From Bacilli bacterium (GTDB lineage: Bacteria > Bacillota_I > Bacilli_A > RF39 > UBA660): a stretch of 64,000 bases of DNA. Below, piece by piece: positions 1-7,503 of the stretch; position 1 is the stretch's first letter, and each line of letters opens with the position of its first letter. The DNA lies in the NCBI GenBank assembly GCA_017541885.1, contig JAFXYF010000008.1, positions 124,001 through 188,000 of the forward strand. Reading direction: 5' to 3'. The position numbers and the translations under genes were made by a program. A model generated the notes under the pieces. That model searched no databases. It was not told the DNA's origin and saw only the letters and a program-made list of their open reading frames with translations.

Positions 1-663
1 AATCTTTGCTCCTTTAAGATCAGGTTCAATAGCAAGAAATATACCATTCTTATTAAATTCTTTTATTAATTTTTCTTTATCAAAATCTAATTGACTAGCC
101 TCTAATCTTATAAAAGAAACTAACTTATCTATATTTTCTTTTTTATATTCACCAAGTTTTTGTTCTTTAACTGTTCTATAACAATGCTCTAACCATAAAG
201 CAAGCAATTCAGGTTTATCATTTTTACTCTTATAAAATATAGTATTATTTTCTTTATATATTTGTTCAGGATTAGTAATTCTTAAATATTTAAGAATACT
301 TCTCGCAATACTATAATCATTTAAATCATTTTTAAAAGTAATATTATAAGTTTTATTTAAATCTTTATAATGATAATTATTAATAAATTCTCTAATAGAT
401 ATGCCTTTATCTTTCAAATAATTATTAATATAATTATCTATTTTAAAGTTTTCTTCCACATTTGATATATAATTTACAGGTATATCCGAAACAAAAGAAA
501 TATTACAAATAAGATTAAAAGATAAAGATACTTTTCCACTAATTATATCAATAAGATTTTTAGAAGTTGTTCCTATTCTTTCAGCATATTCTTGAATACT
601 AATATGCTGAAATTCTAATAATTCTCCTAACTCTTCACCAAATTTATTTAATCTTTCACTCAT
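1..663 (-). CDS. HigA-like antitoxin: XRE-type HTH with ImmA/IrrE-type C-terminal region (partial)
   Basis: The gene starts at 663 and is open to the window edge, so only the first 221 residues are seen. Residues about 1-70 look like an XRE helix-turn-helix (MSERLNKFGEELGELLEFQH..., then AERIGTTSKNLIDIISGK). The last visible residues, ending in EPDLKGAKI, match the place where the ImmA/IrrE (M78) segment begins in long HigA-type antitoxins; the zinc motif itself would lie outside the window. The start overlaps the toxin stop by 8 bases (ATGAGTGA), which implies translational coupling. Inferred role: neutralises the upstream toxin and represses their shared promoter. Confidence 0.72.
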   Translation of the reverse strand, partial: MSERLNKFGEELGELLEFQHISIQEYAERIGTTSKNLIDIISGKVSLSFNLICNISFVSDIPVNYISNVEENFKIDNYINNYLKDKGISIREFINNYHYKDLNKTYNITFKNDLNDYSIARSILKYLRITNPEQIYKENNTIFYKSKNDKPELLALWLEHCYRTVKEQKLGEYKKENIDKLVSFIRLEASQLDFDKEKLIKEFNKNGIFLAIEPDLKGAKI

Positions 664-991
664 AATAAATCACCTTCTTTGGATTAAAATCTAAATAATG
701 ATCATAACTAATATCTATAAGAAATACCTCTATGATATTATCATCTTTAGGCTTAACAATAAGTCGAATTTTACCACCATTCTTTTTAGGATTAAAAGAA
801 TAATAATCATTCTTATCATGTTTTAATCTCTCAAATCCATACATAGATACTTGAGGTAAATTAGATAATTGTATAAAATCATCAGCATTTTCAATAATAT
901 CTAATATTTTAAACAAATTGTCATATTCTAAATGATGTCTCTTTAATTTTTTTAAAGAAGAATCAAAAGTCTTAGTATGTATAATAATCAT
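656..991 (-). CDS. RelE/HigB-superfamily toxin
   Basis: A 111-residue basic protein of typical RelE/ParE/HigB size, first in a two-gene operon with the HigA-like gene. The C-terminal half (GFERLKHDKNDYYSFNPKK, then KIRLIVKP and EVFLIDISYDHY) fits the beta-sheet core of HigB-like ribosome-dependent mRNA interferases; function is inferred from family. The start at 991 (MIIIHTKTF) is chosen because AAGGAG lies 7 bases upstream; an in-frame ATG 7 codons earlier has no such site. Toxin-first order and the 8-base overlap are typical of higBA-type loci. Confidence 0.72.
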   Translation of the reverse strand: MIIIHTKTFDSSLKKLKRHHLEYDNLFKILDIIENADDFIQLSNLPQVSMYGFERLKHDKNDYYSFNPKKNGGKIRLIVKPKDDNIIEVFLIDISYDHYLDFNPKKVIYYE

Positions 992-1008
992 AGAGTTTCT
1001 CCTTATAT

Positions 1009-1038
1009 ACATATATTAACATTTAAGTTAATATATGT
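1009..1038. promoter_or_regulatory. Operator: perfect 12-bp inverted repeat
   Basis: ACATATATTAAC (1009-1020) and GTTAATATATGT (1027-1038) are exact reverse complements separated by ATTTAA. The arms cover the -10 and touch the -35, as expected for autorepression by the HigA-like protein. Confidence 0.65.
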
Positions 1039-1041
1039 CAA
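1013..1041 (-). promoter_or_regulatory. Toxin-antitoxin promoter
   Basis: On the minus strand TTGACA (1036-1041), a 17-base spacer and TAATAT (1013-1018) make a near-consensus sigma-A promoter directly upstream of the toxin ribosome binding site. Confidence 0.75.
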
Positions 1042-1054
1042 TTATATTATTTTA

Positions 1055-1078
1055 TAAAAAAAGAGTAGTCTCCTACTC
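1055..1078 (-). terminator. Rho-independent terminator after the DUF898-like remnant
   Basis: On minus, GAGTAG-GAGA-CTACTC is followed by seven T. It overlaps the stop codon at 1073-1075. Confidence 0.7.
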
Positions 1079-1345
1079 TCCTACAAAATGTGTATGTTTA
1101 GTTTTCCATTTCTTCAATGCTATACTTACCCAGAAACCATATATACCAAAAGTAATAATAGTAAGTAATAACCATTTGATCCAGTTACCAAATAATCCTA
1201 TAGCAGTACCATCAAATCTTAATCTATGACCATTAATAACAGTATGTTTAATTTCCCAATTATACTCCATACATACTGCACAAGAGTTATATATACTAAG
1301 AGTCATTATAATAAGACATCCAAGAAGTTAAACATCAAAATAAGA
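1073..1345 (-). pseudogene. Decayed DUF898 (YjgN)-like membrane protein
   Basis: The last 70 or so codons give AVCMEYNWEIKHTVINGHRL, then FDGTAIGLFGNWIKWLLLTI and a KKWKTKHTHF end, the conserved C-terminal half of DUF898-like membrane proteins of Bacillota. In the same frame upstream the reading is S-Y-F-D-V-stop-L-L-G-C-L-I-I (stop TAA at 1328-1330), which matches the family's SYFDG-LLQLIGW region with a stop and a short deletion. No good ribosome binding site precedes the internal ATG at 1306. I read it as a 3' remnant. A shortened functional peptide starting at 1306 is possible but less likely. Confidence 0.6.
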
Positions 1346-1419
1346 GCAATAGTGTTTGGGAGCCTAGAGTTGCATAATATATAGATAAAATCCTAGAGTA
1401 CCATCTAAGATATTTATAA

Positions 1420-1448
1420 TAAAAAAAGCAAGAATGAACTTGCTTTTT
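1420..1448 (-). terminator. Terminator of the Panacea operon
   Basis: AAAAAGCAAG and its complement flank a 6-base loop and are followed by a T run on minus. It overlaps the stop of the coiled-coil membrane gene. Confidence 0.75.
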
Positions 1449-2514
1449 ACCATACATTTATTCCATTAATAGTTAACCATTCCTCTAAATCTTCATTATC
1501 AGTATTAAACGAAACAGTTTTTCCATTTGAAAAGAACAATTCAAATCTATAGACACTATTCTTATCTACATAATAATTATAAATAATAATACTCAAGACT
1601 TCTTCATTATCAAGAGAATATTTATACTTACCAAAATTATTATCATGAGACTCCCAATAAGAATAAAATGAATTAATAAAATTATCAATAATAGTTTTAT
1701 CATCTATAAGCCTATATTTCATATCATTTTGATTATCAATGATATACACTTTTTGAGTAAAGTCATCATAATTATTATTGATAGTTTTAACTATCAATGG
1801 AATTGAAAAAGACAACAATGTAACTATAGACAATCCAAAATAAACTTTCTTAGCAAAAGATTCTTTTCTTACAAAAGTATTATTTTTAAAGTACTCACAA
1901 ATAAATAATATTGAACTTAATAGTAACCATGTACATAGTAATCCAATAGGAATAGCATATTCAATTGGGACATGTACAAGTATTGCCACCATACTAGATA
2001 CAATAGATATTGTCAAAACAATATTTAAAAATGTTGCTCCTAAACTTTCTATCTTAGAGTTAGTATCAGACATCTTTTTTTCAATTGCACTTTGTCTTTT
2101 ACTTACATTATTAGATCTATCTATAAATTCTTTTGATGTTTGATTATTTTTTTCAAACATATAATGATAATACTTTAAAGATAAAGTACGATAGTTCTTT
2201 TCAAGATTTCTTCTTACACCTTTAAAGCCACGAATCTCATAACCCATTTCATCTTCATTAATACCAAGACCTGCATAATAGTCTAAAGCATTATTCAAGT
2301 TTTCTATTTCGCTTAACACTTCTTCATGATGAGTACTTAAATACTCATTATCATTAGTAATACACTCTATCAACTCATTAGATCTTTTTATTCTTTCTGT
2401 CCAATTCTTTTCTAATTCTTTATATAAATTATCTCTATTTTCAAGAACAATCTTATTAATGATATCATTATTACTAATAGGAATAGAATAATATTTCTTA
2501 CTATTCTTTTTCAT
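1447..2514 (-). CDS. Coiled-coil membrane protein, probable partner (toxin or effector) of the Panacea protein
   Basis: A 355-residue protein not recognised as a named family. The N-terminal ~160 residues are charged and helical (likely coiled coil, e.g. ENRDNLYKELEKNWTERIKR). Two hydrophobic segments follow (around ATFLNIVLTISIVSSMVAIL and YAIPIGLLCTWLLLSSILFI), then a third (VYFGLSIVTLLSFSIPLIV), then a ~100-residue polar C-terminal domain rich in Tyr and Asn. The start at 2514 (MKKNSKKYYS) has AAGGAAA upstream. It overlaps the end of the Panacea gene by 14 bases. Panacea antitoxins are known to pair with diverse toxins including membrane-active ones, so a toxin or abortive-infection effector role is inferred from context only. 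Confidence 0.6.
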   Translation of the reverse strand: MKKNSKKYYSIPISNNDIINKIVLENRDNLYKELEKNWTERIKRSNELIECITNDNEYLSTHHEEVLSEIENLNNALDYYAGLGINEDEMGYEIRGFKGVRRNLEKNYRTLSLKYYHYMFEKNNQTSKEFIDRSNNVSKRQSAIEKKMSDTNSKIESLGATFLNIVLTISIVSSMVAILVHVPIEYAIPIGLLCTWLLLSSILFICEYFKNNTFVRKESFAKKVYFGLSIVTLLSFSIPLIVKTINNNYDDFTQKVYIIDNQNDMKYRLIDDKTIIDNFINSFYSYWESHDNNFGKYKYSLDNEEVLSIIIYNYYVDKNSVYRFELFFSNGKTVSFNTDNEDLEEWLTINGINVW

Positions 2515-3166
2515 TTGATTTATTATTTCCTTTTTTATTAGTATAAAGAAAGTTAAAGGTATCTTTAAACCATTTAACAGACTCTTTCTTATCAATAACA
2601 GAATCATTTAGTTTTTGAAAATCATAATTATTAGAATTAGAATTACGTATTTTATACCAAGGAGATGTACTTAGATGAGTTAAAGTTACCAAATCAAATG
2701 CACTTAAACTACCAAATAATTTATACACCTCATCAATATATACTTTGTCTTCAGAACAAATATCATTTCCCCTTTTTATTTCTTCATCACTAAGAGTAAT
2801 ATCCAAACTACCAAACTTTTTAAAATAATTATATAATTCTTTATTTACAGGTCCATAATCCCAAGCACTCCAACTAGAATTAAATAACTCTTTTTCTTTT
2901 TCATTTTTTGATAAATAATATATTTCAACAAAATACATCAGTTTTTGTAGTTTTAAATTACTAATAGTTCTACGATTAATAATAATATATCTATCATATC
3001 TTTTAGCTTTTTCTTCACTAGTTTCATTCTTATTATCAGATATCAAATGCATAGATTCATCAGATTCGTCAAAATCATCAAGTTTTTTACTTCTAGCATC
3101 CATAAAAAGACTAATCATATAAAAAGAATAATCAAGTATACTTTTATTATTTTCTTTTTTCTCCAT
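2501..3166 (-). CDS. Panacea (SocA/DUF4065) domain antitoxin
   Basis: A 221-residue protein. Residues about 70-190 carry the Panacea signature: KLQKLMYFVEIYYLS, SSWSAWDYGPVNKELYNYFK, and LTHLSTSPWYKIR. The domain is the hyper-promiscuous antitoxin module found next to many unrelated toxins. The first ~65 residues are an acidic, variable N-terminal extension. AGGAGGGTGT precedes the ATG, the strongest ribosome binding site of this island. It is the first gene of a two-gene operon whose second gene overlaps it by 14 bases. Inferred role: neutralises the downstream membrane protein. Confidence 0.8.
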   Translation of the reverse strand: MEKKENNKSILDYSFYMISLFMDARSKKLDDFDESDESMHLISDNKNETSEEKAKRYDRYIIINRRTISNLKLQKLMYFVEIYYLSKNEKEKELFNSSWSAWDYGPVNKELYNYFKKFGSLDITLSDEEIKRGNDICSEDKVYIDEVYKLFGSLSAFDLVTLTHLSTSPWYKIRNSNSNNYDFQKLNDSVIDKKESVKWFKDTFNFLYTNKKGNNKSNEKE

Positions 3167-3192
3167 ACACCCTCCTAAATATATCTATTAAT

Positions 3193-3198
3193 ATTATA
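3193..3198 (-). promoter_or_regulatory. Probable -10 box of the Panacea operon
   Basis: A TATAAT hexamer on minus about 30 bases upstream of the Panacea start; no convincing -35 was found at 17 bases. Confidence 0.4.
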
Positions 3199-3235
3199 AT
3201 CTATTTTTTCTTATAAAACCACATTTTTCTATAAA

Positions 3236-3263
3236 GTAAAAAGAGATAGCAAATCTCTTTTTT
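3236..3263 (-). terminator. Terminator of the ApeA-like gene
   Basis: AAAAAGAGAT and its complement around a 5-base loop, with a T run, overlapping the stop codon. It isolates the HEPN gene from the Panacea operon. Confidence 0.75.
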
Positions 3264-4542
3264 AGTTAATTAGTTCTTCTAAATTATAAATAAAATTATA
3301 AAAAGACAATTCAGAATATTTGTCAAAGTCAATACCAATTTGTCGATAAATATTTATAATTACAACATCTTCAATGAAATAGCAAATTCTAAACAATTTA
3401 TCTGGGCGAAGCTCTACACCATTTCTTACATAGTGAATATAATAAGTTCTAGCATCTTTAATGATCTTAGAAATCTTCAAAATATCATCTGCAGTAAAAT
3501 TAAAAATACTATTTGCATTTTCTATCAAAGAATAAACCATATCAACAAATTGAGGCTCACTCTTTTTAGGATTCCTTTTCTTAGTTCTTTTTAAAGGTTT
3601 TTCTTTATCATACTCTCTTGAATAGTATTCTAACATTGTAATATCACTAATAAATCTTGTAAGATTAGGAATACGATTTCTTAAAACATTCCAATATAAT
3701 TCAATTACTGGAAATAATTTTTTATATTCTTTTTCAAAATTTTCAAGAACATTTGAAAAATCTGAAAAGTCATCTATTTTAAAACAAATTTTATTCATTA
3801 TAGAAGAATAAAATTCATCAATATTTTTAAAAGCGTCTAGATCAACAAAACCATCAATAATATTAAAACAATTATCACTATCATGAATAGACATATTACA
3901 TACTTCAATTTTTATTTTACCCATAATCATTAATAAGTTTTTAATTAGATAAATGTATTGGATTGCCTCATAAAAATTCTTTTTCTTTTTAAAGAACACA
4001 GTAAACTCTCTATTTCCAGAAACAGTAATTTTATCATCATTGCTTTCATAAGCAGGGAGTAATGAAAACGTAACAGTTTTATCTTTTAAATTAAATTCTT
4101 TATATAAAGTATTGATTACAACTTTATCATGAAAAAAGTCTCTATTATAAATTGATGAATCAGTTAACCAACTAGTATCTTTATACGAAGCAGTTATACA
4201 ACTGATAAACAAATCTCTAATATTTGAAATTGCATATCCAACAAGCACTCTATCAATAGAATAACATGTAACAAATTGTCGAACTCCATTTGGTCCCGGC
4301 TGAGAATAAGCTTCCTTGTAATTACAATTAATCAAAGATAATTCAGTTTCAGTATCTACCATACTTGCAGTTAAACAATCAAAATCCTTAGTAGATTCTT
4401 TCCATACATCAAAATCATTATAAAAAACACTAAGTACTAAATATTTATCATTTATTGAAAAAGTACCATAATACTTCTTTTTATTATAATTAACATTAAC
4501 ACTTCTATTATCTAATTCTTCTCGTTTTTGAATAAAGTCCAT
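3262..4542 (-). CDS. ApeA-like HEPN ribonuclease (abortive infection)
   Basis: A 426-residue protein. The C-terminal ~150 residues form an all-helical HEPN-like domain with R365-x4-H370 (DARTYYIHY), the catalytic Rx4-6H motif of HEPN RNases. The N-terminal part is beta-rich (KKKYYGTFSINDKYLVLSVF) like the ApeA N-terminal domain. ApeA is a known phage-defence HEPN protein; assignment is by pattern, without a profile search. ATG 4542 is chosen because GAGG lies 9 bases upstream; a GTG 5 codons earlier lacks a site. The gene is alone between a terminator and a non-coding gap, and it neighbours two toxin-antitoxin loci. Activation by phage is inferred. Confidence 0.62.
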   Translation of the reverse strand: MDFIQKREELDNRSVNVNYNKKKYYGTFSINDKYLVLSVFYNDFDVWKESTKDFDCLTASMVDTETELSLINCNYKEAYSQPGPNGVRQFVTCYSIDRVLVGYAISNIRDLFISCITASYKDTSWLTDSSIYNRDFFHDKVVINTLYKEFNLKDKTVTFSLLPAYESNDDKITVSGNREFTVFFKKKKNFYEAIQYIYLIKNLLMIMGKIKIEVCNMSIHDSDNCFNIIDGFVDLDAFKNIDEFYSSIMNKICFKIDDFSDFSNVLENFEKEYKKLFPVIELYWNVLRNRIPNLTRFISDITMLEYYSREYDKEKPLKRTKKRNPKKSEPQFVDMVYSLIENANSIFNFTADDILKISKIIKDARTYYIHYVRNGVELRPDKLFRICYFIEDVVIINIYRQIGIDFDKYSELSFYNFIYNLEELIN

Positions 4543-4661
4543 TTTTAACAACCTCACACACCCATATTACATCTCCCCAACTCCAAAAATCAACCTTTTT
4601 CGCCAAACGCAAGTAATACTTGCTCTTTTCCCACTAGCAATCCTTCCTTTCCACCTCCAAC

Positions 4662-4685
4662 AAAAAAAGAAGCACCAGCTTCTTT
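4662..4685 (-). terminator. Second terminator in the gap left of the polysaccharide operon
   Basis: AAAGAAGC-TGGT-GCTTCTTT and a T run on minus. No gene lies directly upstream of it, so it may back up the terminator at 4866 or end a short non-coding transcript. Confidence 0.6.
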
Positions 4686-4865
4686 ATCATTATTATATAT
4701 AATACATTATAAATACATCTATATTAACTATTAACCTTATATATAAATTATATTATTTATAATACAGGGTTGGAGGGGTCCTAGTTTTTGAACCTAGTGT
4801 TGAGCCTAGATAAGAATATTATATTTATAAGATCATTGAAAACCATCTATGATAGTTATATTGAA

Positions 4866-4894
4866 TAAAAAAAGCAAGTAACTCTACTTGCTTT
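4866..4894 (-). terminator. Terminator of the polysaccharide operon
   Basis: AAAGCAAGTA-GAGT-TACTTGCTTT followed by a T run on minus, about 80 bases past the last glycosyltransferase stop. Confidence 0.75.
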
Positions 4895-4976
4895 ATTACC
4901 AAATAATAATTCTAGTAGCAAAACTAATGATTGCAAACATAAATTAATTTTTAAAAGAAATTTGTTTCATTTATTA

Positions 4977-5972
4977 TTAGTCATTTTGCTTATATTTTTT
5001 TACTCTTATCTTTTCATAATTAATAGATAATTTTGCAGCAAATACTGGGCTTATAAAAGCAATTATATATAAAATTTTCTTTTTTGTTGGTATATTTACT
5101 TTAAGAGGAATCATTATGTTTTTTCTTAAGTTTTTTTTGCACAAAATATATTCATCTCTATATTTTTTTTGTGCTTTAATTTTTATAATTCCAGTTAAAA
5201 TACTAAAATTGAATGCTCTCCTATGATACTCCCATGAATTCTCAATTTCAATAGTGTTTTTTTTCCATAAACTCTTTTGAATTTCCAAAGACCTGATTCC
5301 ACATAAATTGCTTTTTAAATTAAATGATCTCATTGCACTATTGACATTAAACACTTGATGATAAACTTTTTTATATCCAACAACAACATTATCAGTATAT
5401 TGTAAACACACTATATTAAATAGCATTCCTTCTCCAAACCAAATTGATTCATCAAATCTTATATTATATCTATCTAAAAAAGATTTTCTATAAATTTTAT
5501 TCCAAACAGCAACATTTAATCTTTCAGCATATAGATCAACAATAATTTGCTTTGAGTCGCGAACTTTAATATCATCATTTCCATTCTTTTTATCACTAAT
5601 ACTATATTTAGAATAATTAATACCAATATCAATATCAACGCTTTTATTAATAAGATCATAAAAATATTGCACAAAATCATTATCTACATAATCATCACCA
5701 TCAACAAACAAAATATACTCTCCTGTTGATGCTTCAATACCAACGTTTCTAGCACTAGAAACCCCACCATTCTTTTTGTGAATAACAATTATTCTATTAT
5801 CTTTTTTTGATAGTTCATCTATTATTTTAGGACTATCATCAGGTGATCCATCATCAACTAATATTATTTCAATATTGCTATATGTTTGCGTAATTAAGGA
5901 AGTAACACATTTATTTATATATTGTTCAACATTATAAATCGGAACAACAATACTAATTTTATCTTTTTTCAT
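4977..5972 (-). CDS. GT2 family glycosyltransferase
   Basis: A 331-residue GT-A fold transferase. The N-terminus has the family pattern: KISIVVPIYNVEQYINKCV, then EIILVDDGSPDDSPKII, GGVSSARNVGIEAS and the metal-binding DxD in YILFVDGDDYVD (about residue 95). The C-terminal ~70 residues are basic with a hydrophobic stretch, suggesting membrane association. It would add a sugar from a nucleotide donor to the lipid-linked repeat unit in the cytoplasm; the sugar cannot be told. It is the last gene of the polysaccharide operon. AAGGTGAT precedes the start. Confidence 0.85.
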   Translation of the reverse strand: MKKDKISIVVPIYNVEQYINKCVTSLITQTYSNIEIILVDDGSPDDSPKIIDELSKKDNRIIVIHKKNGGVSSARNVGIEASTGEYILFVDGDDYVDNDFVQYFYDLINKSVDIDIGINYSKYSISDKKNGNDDIKVRDSKQIIVDLYAERLNVAVWNKIYRKSFLDRYNIRFDESIWFGEGMLFNIVCLQYTDNVVVGYKKVYHQVFNVNSAMRSFNLKSNLCGIRSLEIQKSLWKKNTIEIENSWEYHRRAFNFSILTGIIKIKAQKKYRDEYILCKKNLRKNIMIPLKVNIPTKKKILYIIAFISPVFAAKLSINYEKIRVKKYKQND

Positions 5973-5976
5973 TTTA

Positions 5977-6063
5977 TCACCTTATCTGAATATTATCATT
6001 TAAATATTTTAAAACTTTATTTTTTTCTTGTTGCAACATCTTATATGTCACATAACATATCAT
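5977..6063 (-). CDS. Possible 28-residue ORF between flippase and glycosyltransferase
   Basis: Reads MICYVTYKMLQQEKNK then a short basic end. AAGGTG, located in the last codons of the flippase gene, is 8 bases upstream of the ATG, and the TGA stop overlaps the AAGGTGAT site of the next gene, so it may simply couple translation across the gap. No homology recognised. It could equally be the stump of a lost gene. Confidence 0.3.
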   Translation of the reverse strand: MICYVTYKMLQQEKNKVLKYLNDNIQIR

Positions 6064-6065
6064 AA

Positions 6066-7484
6066 CTATAACACCTTCTTTTTTCTTATTAGTCTAATAA
6101 ACGATAAAACCATTTTTTTCCAAAAATCAATATTAATTGCAATTTCTAACAATAATAATAAAGAAATAACGAAAAAAATAATATTACTATCAAGATAAAT
6201 AATTAAAGAAGAAATAATAAGGGAAACAACTCCTACAATCTTTTTAAAATCTAATATTAGTAGTTTCACATATTTTTTGGTATCAAAATACCTAAAAATA
6301 TAGACAGAAATATAACTAATGCAAGTTGCAAAAGCCGCACCAAAAGCACCAATTTTAGCAATCAAAATAAAATTTAATATAAGATTAATGATTGCACCAG
6401 TAAATGAAGATTTTAAAAAACCAAAACTATCTTTATTAGCAGTATATTCATTTGAAATAAATGTGCCTAGAGTAAGAAAGAATGCGCCTATTATAAGTAT
6501 AGGAATATATTGCCATGCCGTATAAAAATCCTTTCCAACATAGATTTTCATCAAAGGCTTAAGAATTAATAATATGGATAACGATAAAATTATAACTATA
6601 TTAAATAACCCAGAATAGATCACATTCGTATACTTACTCTTTTCTTCTTTAGATGTTTCGTTCTCTTTGATAGCAGAAAACATCCATGCCTGATTAAAAA
6701 TCGTTGTTAAAGCAATCAATATTGTAGGGATTTTGTAAGAAACAGAATAAATTCCATTAGTTTCAATACCTATCATTGAAGTAACCATAAATCTGTCTAA
6801 AGAATTCATAATCCACCACATCAAAGAATTTGGAATCAGAAAAACAGAATATTTTAACATGCTTTTTGCAAGTATTGAATCAAACGAAAAATGAAATTTT
6901 CTAAAAATTTGTCCTCTAAATATACAAATGATTGATGTGATAACATAAGCTAAAATATACGATAGAATATATCCATTTATATTTGTTTTTAGAAAAGCCA
7001 AAAAATAAATATTAAACCCTGCAATCAAAAAAGATTGAATTATTCCTATTATAGAATAATCAAGCAATCTTTCTTTACCTCTAATATAGCATAAAAATAT
7101 ATTTGAAATAGAGAAAGAAAACATATATATAGTTAGTAAAAAAGAATAAGAGGATGTAACACTAACTACTCTAAATATGGGATACATAATTAAACATGAA
7201 ATAAATGTAATAATTATCATAGTTAAACCAACACTTAAAATGTTATCAGGATTAGAATCCTTATCCATCATAAATCGCATAACCGCTTCATGAATATTTA
7301 AAGTTATTATTGGTACAAGAACTGTAGTAAGGACAGTTATTAAATCAACAATACCATATTCTGATAAAGATAAAATATTAGTATATAAAGGTACAAGCAA
7401 AAAAGTGATCAACTTTGATCCAAAATTTCCTACTGATAATGCTATTGTATTCTTTAACAAGTATCTATTCTTACTTTCGTTCAA
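6066..7484 (-). CDS. Polysaccharide flippase, Wzx/PST family
   Basis: A 472-residue integral membrane protein with about 12-14 hydrophobic helices. The start NRYLLKNTIALSVGNFGSKL and the FLLVPLYTNILSLSEYGIVD segment are typical of Wzx/PST-type exporters. It would flip the undecaprenyl-linked repeat unit to the outer face for polymerisation by the EpsG-like protein in the same operon. The start codon is TTG, with AGGAGAG 8 bases upstream and no better ATG. It follows the pyruvyl transferase gene by 19 bases. Confidence 0.87.
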   Translation of the reverse strand: MNESKNRYLLKNTIALSVGNFGSKLITFLLVPLYTNILSLSEYGIVDLITVLTTVLVPIITLNIHEAVMRFMMDKDSNPDNILSVGLTMIIITFISCLIMYPIFRVVSVTSSYSFLLTIYMFSFSISNIFLCYIRGKERLLDYSIIGIIQSFLIAGFNIYFLAFLKTNINGYILSYILAYVITSIICIFRGQIFRKFHFSFDSILAKSMLKYSVFLIPNSLMWWIMNSLDRFMVTSMIGIETNGIYSVSYKIPTILIALTTIFNQAWMFSAIKENETSKEEKSKYTNVIYSGLFNIVIILSLSILLILKPLMKIYVGKDFYTAWQYIPILIIGAFFLTLGTFISNEYTANKDSFGFLKSSFTGAIINLILNFILIAKIGAFGAAFATCISYISVYIFRYFDTKKYVKLLILDFKKIVGVVSLIISSLIIYLDSNIIFFVISLLLLLEIAINIDFWKKMVLSFIRLIRKKKVL

Positions 7485-7503
7485 AGAAAATCACTCTCCT
7501 CAT

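Larger units (their letters stand above)
4543..4976. other. Gene-free gap with two minus-strand terminators and a degenerate repeat
   Basis: No ORF or RNA gene is supported here. Next to the HEPN gene, GCAAGTA-A-TACTTGC (4609-4623) is a perfect 7-bp inverted repeat and may be a regulatory site; TTGATT and TAATAT 18 bases apart downstream of it could be the HEPN promoter. Hairpin terminators lie at 4662-4685 and 4866-4894. The stretch between them resembles 1350-1440 (shared GAGCCTAGA and ACCATCTA.GATA blocks followed by the same AAAAAAAGCAAG hairpin arm). Confidence 0.5.

Noticed and set aside
1073..1306. A normal small DUF898 gene starting at 1306
   Set aside because: The frame upstream still encodes family residues past a stop, and no ribosome binding site precedes 1306; a remnant is more likely.
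2514..2607. Longer N-terminus of the coiled-coil membrane protein
   Set aside because: It would overlap the Panacea gene by over 100 bases and lacks a binding site; ATG 2514 has one.
3340..3594. Plus-strand open frame opposite the HEPN gene
   Set aside because: It lies wholly inside a well-supported minus gene, has no ribosome binding site and its residue pattern is the Ile/Asn/Ser-rich shadow seen opposite A+T-rich genes.
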